Assembly (NCBI GenBank): GCA_963575745.1
Contig: CAUYUJ010003062.1
Location: 52,501-77,500, forward strand
Direction: 5' to 3'
DNA length: 25,000 nucleotides
DNA from: Prorocentrum cordatum
Lineage: Eukaryota > Sar > Dinophyceae > Prorocentrales > Prorocentraceae
Below, piece after piece: positions 19,474 through 25,000 of this stretch. Both the position numbers and the translations under genes were made by a program. The notes beneath the pieces were generated by a model. It did no database searches, had not been told where the DNA came from, and worked only from the letters and a program-made list of their open reading frames with translations. The number at the start of each line of letters is the position of its first letter. Within the stretch, counting starts at the first letter, position 1.

Positions 19474-19627
19474 GAAGTGCACGCGCGCGCGTCGTCGCGC
19501 GCATGCCGAAATCCTTCAAAAACCTTCGGCTTCGGAAGGGTTTCGAAATCGCGTCCGAGAAAACATACCAAAACGCAAGGTTTCGCAACACGAATTTTGA
19601 ACAAAAGCGTGCGCGCGCGCTCTTGCA
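18560..19627 (+). repeat. Satellite spacer 6 with AT-rich and poly(C)/poly(A) expansions
   Basis: Tail near 18628, then an AT-rich patch (18780-18835) where other units have the C run. The first sub-repeat near 19050 has diverged arms. Linker near 19257. Next come C16 (19334-19349) and an A-rich run (19350-19472, broken by C at 19379 and 19406), and then the second sub-repeat directly at CGAAGTGCACGCGCG. Confidence 0.85.
19334..19472 (+). repeat. C16 plus 123-nt A-rich run
   Basis: It sits at the same CTC...GC-AAAA / CGAAGTGC junction that holds A8 in unit 1 and the 77-bp array at 15995-17768. Read on the minus strand it is a T-run followed by G-run. Confidence 0.9.
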
Positions 19628-20026
19628 TCTTCGTCGTCGTCGTCGTTGTCGCCGTCCTCCCTCCTCCCTCGTCGTCGTCGTCGCCACCGTCGCCGTCCTC
19701 TGTCTTTCCTCGTCGTCGTCGTCTTGGCGTTGTCGCCGTTTCCATCGTCGTTGTCGCCGCGGTCGTCCTTCCTCCCATATCGTCTTTGTCGGCGCTTCGT
19801 AGTTGTCCCTCCTATTTCGTCGCCGTCGTCGTCGTCGTCGTCTTCCCTCCTCCCTCGTCGTTGTCGTCGTCGCCGTCGTCGTCATCCATCCTCCCTTGTC
19901 GTCCTCGTCGTCTTCGTTGGCGACGTCGTCGTCGTCTTTGTCGTCGCCGTCGTCGTCGCCGTCGTCGTCGTCGTCGTCGGCGTCGTCGTCGTCGTCGGCG
20001 GCGCCGTCGTCGTCGTCGTCGGCGTT
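19628..20026 (+). repeat. Trinucleotide array A7
   Basis: The shortest of the well-preserved arrays, starting after GCTCTTGCATCT and ending in a purer GTC/GGC stretch. It is followed by the subtype II tail. Confidence 0.9.
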
Positions 20027-20415
20027 GAGACTCGCACTGGTGCGCCCGCTGGAATGTGCCGAGCGGTCAGCGCCACCGCGTTCGCGTCGGCCGCGCCAAA
20101 CTAACTGGCCGCTGCGCGCGCGAGCGCGCGCGGGCTAGCGCGGCCGCAGAGATGCACCAACCAACACACAGCACTCATCGCGATCGCTCCCGCATGGGTT
20201 TTGCCAACCAACTTGCGGGCGGGCGGGTGGGATGGTCGCGCGAGCTGTGGAATTGGCAACTTTAAGATCGGCAACGGAATTGCACCACCTAGATTATCAT
20301 TTCTTTTCTTTTTGAGCTAGAAAACCACCCACCCACCCACCCACCCCTGGTTTAAAGACCCCTGGGAACCTATGTAAAGCACATAAGAGTACAGCACATA
20401 AGATTATGACCCAAG
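20027..20415 (+). repeat. Satellite spacer 7, truncated by retroelement junction
   Basis: Subtype II tail (20030-20155) like 15366-15500, then GTTTTGCCAACCAACTTGCG, a CCCA microsatellite (20324-20347) and GGTTTAAAGACCCC...GGGAACCTATGTAAA, matching 15515-15545. Satellite similarity ends at TGACCCAAGCGC (about 20408-20418), where other units continue into CCATCC. Confidence 0.8.
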
Positions 20416-20686
20416 CGCGCTCGGGGAGCTACCGAACCTGGGAGCGGAGCAAGTCGCTCTACTGGCCGACGCAGCAGACCGAAATTTCAGCAGCGCATCT
20501 CGCACGGTCGCTGATAGGTCTTAGGCGCTTCAGCGACTGGGCGGACCAACCCAGCAGTCTCGGCACGCCACACAAGACGGGGAAGCCGAAACCTCGCACC
20601 ACGGTAGAAGCCCTCGGAGAGGGCAGCCTGCCGACGACGACCCCAATCGAGCCCATGCATGTCCGGGCCCAGTCCTGGATCAAAAA
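20416..20686 (+). pseudogene. Retroelement region upstream of RT, frame unclear
   Basis: Frame 3 is open from 20406 to 20861, and frame 2 reads as a helix-like segment until a TAG near 20516. Neither gives a recognised motif. The RT N-terminal region normally present before motif 1 is probably partly lost: the plus-strand protein passes quickly from a basic segment to the motif 1 area. Confidence 0.4.
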
Positions 20687-21694
20687 ATGGTCTCGTCGCA
20701 GCAACGGTCACGAGCTCGACGCCGCATTTCAAAGTGGGAAAGAACGCTCTGGAGGCCCCATCCCCCCCCTCCTCCTGAGTTGGCTCGCCTCGACCTCATC
20801 CCCCAAAACACGCCTGAGCGCAAGTCCAGAGGACGCGTCAATATTAGAGCACGCGACATAGCTAGGCCGCCGCCAGCTGCTCGCCAAGAGTTGCCCGACG
20901 TCTACCAGGCGATGGAAAACAGCAACGCCTGGCCCTGGCAGATGCCCAGGGCATGGATTGCTCTTCTGCCGAAGGATTCGGGCACAGACCGCAGCATAAC
21001 CAGCTTCGCATTCGCGGCACGTCTGCGGGAGCAGCTCCGAGGAGACGTCACTGCCCAGTGGTCTCTAGATCGCCAACTTCAGGCTCGATTCGACGACGCT
21101 GCGACGGGCGGCCCCGCCGCCCAAGCCGCTTTGAGACGCTCGGTGTTAGACGAGAGCGCTGCCACATTTAAAGTCTCCCCGTCTTCAGTTCTGCGTGATA
21201 TTGACAGTTGTTATGATAGCCTCGACCCTGTGCTTGTCACGCAGCTGGCAGCAAAGCATGAATACCCGTGTTTCGTGCTCGCCCTCACTATCCAGATACA
21301 TCTGGCCCCTCGGCACCTCCGGAGCCTCAGGTCGTTCTCTCCTGCCATCGGGGCTCTCTGGGGGCTGTTAGCTGGATGTAGATCGGCCCAAAATCTTACT
21401 GCACGCATGTTGTGCGATCTTATCTTCGACTTGAATTCGCGTTTTCACCCGGGGCTCGAGGCGCGCGCGTGGGCCGACGATGCCAACTCTCGCCCTGAAG
21501 GCGCGGCCAGCATAGCGACTACCCAAACTGCTGCTTTTGCGGTTGCCTTCAAAGAGGGGCTTGACCAGCTCCACCTGTCTTTGTCACCCAAGTCCTGTGT
21601 AATTGCTTCTACTGCCAGCATTGTTAAAACCATCGCTAGTGAACTGAAACAGTTTGGAAGTAGCATTCAGGTTTCGGACAGCGCCCTCATCTAG
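20687..21694 (+). pseudogene. Reverse transcriptase domain (LINE-type), 335 codons
   Basis: This frame would copy element RNA into DNA at the target site. Motif 1/2 is at residues 88-104 (ALLPK...DRSI). Motif A is at 169-179, with D171 and a YD pair at 176-177. Motif B is at 221-234, with the GLLAGC core. Motif C is WADD at 262-265, giving both catalytic aspartates. Motif D is near 297-308 (LSLSPKS). All three catalytic acids are present, so this part decayed little. The ATG at 20687 is simply the first Met in the open frame and not a proven start. The frame ends at TAG 21692-21694, but homologous-looking sequence continues at once in frame 1, so the stop reflects a one-base shift near 21690. 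The region expected between the N-terminal part and motif 1 appears shortened. Confidence 0.85.
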
Positions 21695-22438
21695 GCATAG
21701 ATCGGGGGCCCCACGTCCACTTGCGTAGGTCTAGGGGTCTCCAGCGTTGGCGAAAAGGAGTCCGCAGGGTTAACCGTATCTCCACGTGGAGATCCCTAAT
21801 GCAGCATATTCGGCTTAAGCTATTCAAAACTGGTGCAGTGCCCCAGGCCATGTACGAATCCAAAGTTGCTGGTACTTCCCCCGGCCGCTTGAAGAAACTT
21901 CGGCAGGCGGCGGCGCGTGCAGTCTGGGAGCAGAAGCAGGGCAGGTGTTTAACTGCGGTGCTGGCGCTGAGATACGGATCACGCGATCCAGCCATTGTCG
22001 CGGCGCTTGACCCGCTCGTTGCATGGCTGCGTTTCCTCAAGAAAGATGGCACGCCCATCGGCCGTCTGCAGAAAGAAGTCTTGGGCTCGCACATATGCTC
22101 GTGTCATGTCCATTCCGACCAAGCGTCGTTGGTGCAATGTTAAAGGACCTAATTCTGCTATCATCACCTCCCTCGCCTCCCTTGGGTCGGACACTCCTGG
22201 GCTCCTCGAGTGGCACGATCCATTTGAAGGGCGTTGGGAGGCCCCCACGCAAGATCCCTCCGCTCTCGCTGCTCATCTCTCTGCGTTTGACCCCTCCGAC
22301 CTGCCGGCCGCCGCGCACGCTTGCGCGGAGAAGCAGCTGTGGGCAGCCGCGTCCACCCAGCACTTGGGAGGAGGATTCCAAGACGGAGTGGATCTTTTCA
22401 GCCTTCGCCAACACCTGTCCAAGCTGGGCAAGGCCTAA
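21691..22438 (+). pseudogene. Retroelement thumb/connection region
   Basis: Frame 1 reads LGIDRG directly after the RT frame, then a basic, helix-rich segment and GRCLTAVLALRYG near 21940-21980. The frame shifts to frame 2 around 22060-22085 and continues with RRWCNVKGP, an acidic linker and HLGGGFQDGVDL near 22360-22395, ending at TAA 22436-22438. The same frame resumes immediately after that stop. This order and wording match what follows the RT in dinoflagellate elements as I remember them. No enzymatic motif of its own is seen. Confidence 0.7.
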
Positions 22439-22483
22439 GAGTATGAGCGTCGAGCGGCCATCGAGTGCGCCGCTGCTGCAGGT

Positions 22484-22867
22484 ATGTGGCCCTGGCAGAG
22501 AGTGGCAGATTGCGTGAGTGGAGAATTCGATCCTATTTGTCCCAGGTGTCATATCGTTCCTGAGACTCTCGGGCATCGTGTTTATAAGGAGTGCCAGTGC
22601 AACGGCTCCCTGCCGGAATGCACGGAGTCTGCAGACCTCGTTGAGGCGGCTACGTCTGCCCTCGATGACGGTATTAGCGAGTGCTTCTGGCTTAGAGGCC
22701 TCATCCCCGCCTCCTTGGTGCCTCTGCCTCCTCCTCCTCCTCCTGACGACGTCGTAACGCATGACGACACGTACCCTGCAAATGGAAGTGCGGACCCTCC
22801 TGCCGGAGACCCGGCATCCGAGGTGCTCGGACGTCTCCTTGCGGGCGACGGATCGGGTGGAGAATGA
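22484..22867 (+). pseudogene. Zinc knuckle and start of RNase H
   Basis: In the same frame as the preceding region after a single TAA. CPRC (residues 19-22 from the ATG at 22484), H31 and C37/C39 form a probable zinc knuckle. FWLRGLIPAS follows near 22685-22715, then a proline run of seven from CCT triplets. The frame reaches GDGSGGE (D122), the usual first catalytic aspartate region of RNase H in this type of element, and is cut by TGA at 22865-22867. In-frame sequence after the TGA (KDPRLRSCAWAW) is the expected continuation, so the TGA is a lesion within the domain. Confidence 0.75.
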
Positions 22868-23380
22868 GCTAAGGACCCGAGGCTGCGCAGCTGTGCCTGG
22901 GCGTGGGCCGAGGTGAATCCCGCTCTGCCCCACGTCAGGGCGTCTCGTCGAAGAAGCGCTGGACCTGCCGGCCGCCGGCAGACCAGCAATCGGGCCGGAT
23001 GAGATAATGTTTGGGACTCTTTGTGGCATGTACGTGAGATGCTCTTTGTTAATTCAAGCTTCGCGCGGCCCGTTTAGCTTCGACCGGAAGAGGTGCGCTC
23101 TCGACCCGCGAATCAAAAAAAGCATGTACGTGATGATCTGACGTTCCTAACAGATAGCGGGTACGTCGTGCGAGGGTGGCACAGGCTCCAGGCCAGGTCC
23201 AGACCGAAATCGAGCCAGGGCCTCTGGCATGCCCTCTCGTGCGATGTCGAGTCCTGCCCGGCTCGCAGAATCGCTTTAATCAAGACTGGAAAACAGACTG
23301 ACGCGGATCGGTTCCGCACCAGCGGCCCTCCTGAGCTGTTCCGATTAGCCAACTGGGAGGCTGGCACAATAGCTGGATAG
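22832..23380 (+). pseudogene. RNase H domain, broken
   Basis: RNase H would remove RNA from the RNA-DNA hybrid. DGSGG lies near 22847. A QTSNRAG-stop segment near 22973-22996 occupies the place where QTxxRAEL is expected, so the catalytic Glu appears lost. LTDSGYVVRGW is at 23150-23182, with the next catalytic Asp. After LW and a basic segment, ANWEAG near 23348-23365 replaces the common N-x-x-A-D, losing the last acid. All segments are in frame 2, separated by stops near 22865, 22994, 23078 and 23378. Residue correspondence is from memory of the fold, without an alignment. Confidence 0.7.
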
Positions 23381-24048
23381 GAGGCCGCCCAGGTGCAGAT
23401 CTCTCCCGAGACCACGGGCAGCGTCCTAGCAATTGACGCCGTCGCCGAGCAAGTTCGGACCCGTCTCGCAGCCACCTTGCTCGCGTCTGCCAGCCACGAT
23501 TCCAAGGGGCAGAGAGAGCGGGCCAAGCCGCTCGAGGGAGCTCGGAAGGCTGGCTTGTCCAGGCTCGAGAGGGCCGTCGCCGCTTCCGCTCACCGTCCTG
23601 GTTTGATGTTTGATGGGTCTCGGAATTCGTGCGCCGCCTGTCGCCAGAAGCCCGCTCGGAGTGGAGTCATCGAGTGGCTCGCGACACCGTGCACCCCGAT
23701 CGACCCTTGTGCTTCCCCCTGTTCCTCCTCCACTGGCCCCATTCGCATTGGTAACCAGACGGTGCACGGCTCACATACACACACACACACACATGCCAGT
23801 TTTTTGAGCACGCTGACGGGTGGGCGTGCACACCGTGTGGGGCCACTGGAATGGACAGAGCTATCCACGGCCTCGCCCAGGAGTGTTCGAAACGGATTTC
23901 TCCCAAAGGGGAAGGTAACCTTCGGAAGCTCCGCCGAGGCCTCCTCCCAGGTGCCTCAGCACGCGCGAAGGCCTTCAACACGAAGGCGCGCAAGGGGCAT
24001 GGAGGGGTGGCGCATTTTCCTCCTCCTCCTCCTTTTCACCCCTGAGCT
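23381..24048 (+). pseudogene. Retroelement C-terminal Cys-rich region
   Basis: The frame 2 continuation after the TAG at 23378 carries a helical segment, then CAAC (23630-23641) and a Cys at 23690, a probable zinc-binding group. A CA microsatellite (23772-23794) interrupts. Beyond it, frame 1 carries DGWACTPCG (CTPC at 23827-23838) and a Cys at 23884, followed by a basic, helical tail ending near 24010. Two Cys pairs, each followed by a single Cys, fit a nucleic-acid-binding tail. The frame change coincides with the microsatellite. Confidence 0.65.
23772..23794. repeat. CA microsatellite inside the retroelement ORF
   Basis: About ten CA units between the two Cys-pair groups. In frame 2 it reads as a short His-Thr run; in frame 1 the useful reading resumes at once with TCQFFEHADGW. 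Confidence 0.9.
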
Positions 24049-24365
24049 CATTGGAGCGCTCGGTGCAAAAAATCCTCCTCCTCCTCCTCCTCCTCCTCCT
24101 CCTCCTCCTCCTGGTCCTCCTCTTCCTTCTTGTCCTTCTCCGCCTCCTCCTCCTCCTCTTCCTCCTCCTACCCCTCCTGCTGCAACTCCTCCTCATCCTC
24201 CTCATCCTCCTCCTCCCTCCTCCTCCAACTCATCATCATCCTCCTCGTCTTCTTATTTTTCTTCTTCTTCGTCTTCTTTTTCCTCCTCCTTCACATCCTC
24301 CTCCTCCTCATCCTGCTCCTCCTCCTCCTCCTCCTCCTCCTCCTCCTCCTCCTCCTCCTCCTCCA
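24012..24365. repeat. CCT/CTT pyrimidine-rich array
   Basis: Mostly CCT triplets with CTT, CAT and ACT interruptions; purest at 24075-24112 and 24305-24365. It begins just after the retroelement coding end. Frames of P, S or L runs cross it and carry no information. It is the complement type of the GGA array at 6751-6915. Confidence 0.9.
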
Positions 24366-24477
24366 TGCCTTCTCCTTATGTTTAACTTCTCCCTGTCGCA
24401 CCCCGAAACCAATGTTTTAGGCCGGGCCCGGACGTTTCGCCTGAGACTTCCTCCCCACTTACGACTCTGAGGGTGGC
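24366..24477. other. Short unique spacer
   Basis: About 110 bp between the CCT array and the minisatellite. Nothing recognised. Confidence 0.4.
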
Positions 24478-24880
24478 AACAGTTTCACAGGTGGAGGGCG
24501 GGCGCCGCGCACACTTGTTTTCAACATTTGCAAGAGCTTCACGCGTTGAGGGCGGGCCGTTTTTGAACGTGACTCTCGCCTTGGCGCCGCGCACATTCGT
24601 TTTCAACATTTGCCAGCTTCACGGATTGAGGGCGGGCCGTTTTCAAATTATGGCTCTCGCCTTAGCGCCGCGCACATTCGTTTTCAACATTTGCCAGCGT
24701 TTCACTGATTGAGGGCGGGTCGTTTTCGAAATGTGGTTCTCGCCTTAGCGCCGCACACATTCGCTATAAAACATTGCAAGAGTGTCACGGGTTCAGAGCG
24801 GGCCGTTTTCGAAATGTGGCTCTCTCCTCAGCGCCGCGCACATTCGTTTCAGAAAGCTGAACGAGCTTCACGGATTCCCA
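24478..24880. repeat. 80-83 bp minisatellite, about 5 copies
   Basis: The unit contains CTTCACGGATTGAGGGCGGG, CCGTTTTCGAA, GGCTCTCGCCTTAGCGCCGC and GCACATTCGTTTTCAACATT. The GAGGGCGGG core lies near 24493, 24548, 24628, 24711 and (as CAGAGCGGG) 24794. The first copy has an internal deletion, so its spacing is about 55 bp. It may be the 3' UTR of the retroelement or an independent satellite. Confidence 0.85.
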
Positions 24881-25000
24881 TGATCAACGCACCAGAAGAG
24901 GTGTTTTGGAAAGATTCTGGATTATGCGGGCGCAACAGTAATGTTGATTCGCGAAGTTGAAGTCCCAACCAGGGCGTTCTGGCACGATTCTGGATCATCT
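24881..25000. other. Window edge, possible start of another repeat
   Basis: TTTTGGAAAGATTCTGGATTAT near 24903 and TTCTGGCACGATTCTGGATCAT near 24976 resemble each other at about 73 bp spacing, hinting at another tandem unit that runs out of the window. Confidence 0.3.

Larger units (their letters stand above)
9866..20415 (+). repeat. Composite satellite, seven or more long units
   Basis: Each unit contains, in plus-strand order: a GTC/TCG-type trinucleotide array; a tail segment with GTTGCGGGTGGG and GCGCGAGCAGTGG; a C-run; a segment with CATCCTAA and CTAGGCCGG; an A-tract; a first sub-repeat starting CGAAGTGCACACGCGCG; a linker with ACCAAACGGGCTTCG; and a second sub-repeat that ends GCGCGCTCTTGCG, where the next array starts. 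Arrays begin near 9866, 11197, 12596, 13901, 15228 (degenerate), 17931 and 19628, so early units are about 1.3-1.4 kb and later ones are longer because of insertions. Order and orientation are constant. Divergence rises after 14450. The open frames of 200-300 codons inside it are V-, S- or R-rich readings of the same triplets in all three frames and are not evidence of protein. Confidence 0.85.
20416..24048 (+). mobile_element. Decayed LINE-type retroelement, RT-RNase H-zinc finger
   Basis: One coding direction is followed from about 20700 to 24048, with order RT, thumb-like region, zinc knuckle, RNase H and C-terminal Cys pairs. This is a non-LTR (LINE-type) arrangement; no integrase, protease or LTR is seen. 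Motif wording resembles dinoflagellate LINE proteins as I remember them. Frame 2 holds the RT, frame 1 runs from 21691 to about 22075, frame 2 from there to about 23770, and frame 1 again after the CA tract. In-frame stops lie at 22436-22438, 22865-22867, near 22994-22996, near 23078 and at 23378-23380. The 5' part (endonuclease and ORF1) is absent, and the element begins abruptly in satellite DNA, typical of 5' truncation. Confidence 0.8.

Noticed and set aside
9866-20030. Open frames of 200-300 codons rich in V, S or R across the trinucleotide arrays
   Set aside because: All three plus-strand frames are open at once and each simply reads GTC, TCG or CGT; the readings carry no information beyond the DNA repeat.
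1-25000. Dinoflagellate spliced-leader relic, rRNA or tRNA gene
   Set aside because: Looked for by eye on both strands; no convincing match. A covariance-model search could still find something.

Overview
This window looks like repeat-dominated, GC-rich nuclear DNA from a protist with a very large genome. A dinoflagellate (Prorocentrum/Symbiodinium-like) is the best guess. The grounds are a reverse transcriptase (RT)-RNase H-zinc finger retroelement whose motif wording matches dinoflagellate LINE-type proteins as I remember them, dense microsatellites, and no compact gene organisation. The assignment is inference and no search was run. I see no intact cellular gene, no rRNA or tRNA, and no CRISPR. 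The long open frames in the repeats exist because the repeat units contain no stop codons, not because protein is conserved.

Layout. 1-1590: GC-rich sequence without a supportable gene. 1590-2610: an 86-bp duplication, a CA microsatellite followed by a short dispersed (SINE-like) repeat, and a 42-bp minisatellite. About 3240-7440, minus strand: a badly decayed coding region of about 4.2 kb with frameshifts and stops. It includes a RING/PHD-like cysteine cluster and is cut by a GGA expansion; it is probably a retroelement ORF1-type or accessory protein, identity unproven. 7440-9060: CA microsatellite, a GC-rich palindrome, a 21-bp minisatellite, the second SINE-like copy, a 247-bp tandem duplication and another long CA tract. 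9060-9866: no gene.

9866-20415: the dominant structure, a composite satellite. Units of about 1.3-1.5 kb (longer where interrupted) each hold a 400-630 bp GTC-type trinucleotide array, a GC-tail segment, and two related sub-repeats carrying (CG)n and GAAATCCTTC/GAAGGATTTC hairpins. At least seven units are recognisable. Individual units carry different insertions at A-tracts: a 61-nt poly(A), a C16 plus 123-nt A-rich run, and a 1.77-kb block of a 77-bp tandem repeat.

20415-24050, plus strand: a retroelement ORF fragment that begins abruptly inside a satellite unit. It has RT motifs 1/2 to D, a zinc knuckle, RNase H halves and a C-terminal Cys-rich tail, and is broken by frameshifts and stops. 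It is followed by a CCT tract and an 80-83 bp minisatellite that runs almost to the window end. The window therefore records retroelement insertion and decay beside satellite growth, rather than a set of cooperating genes.
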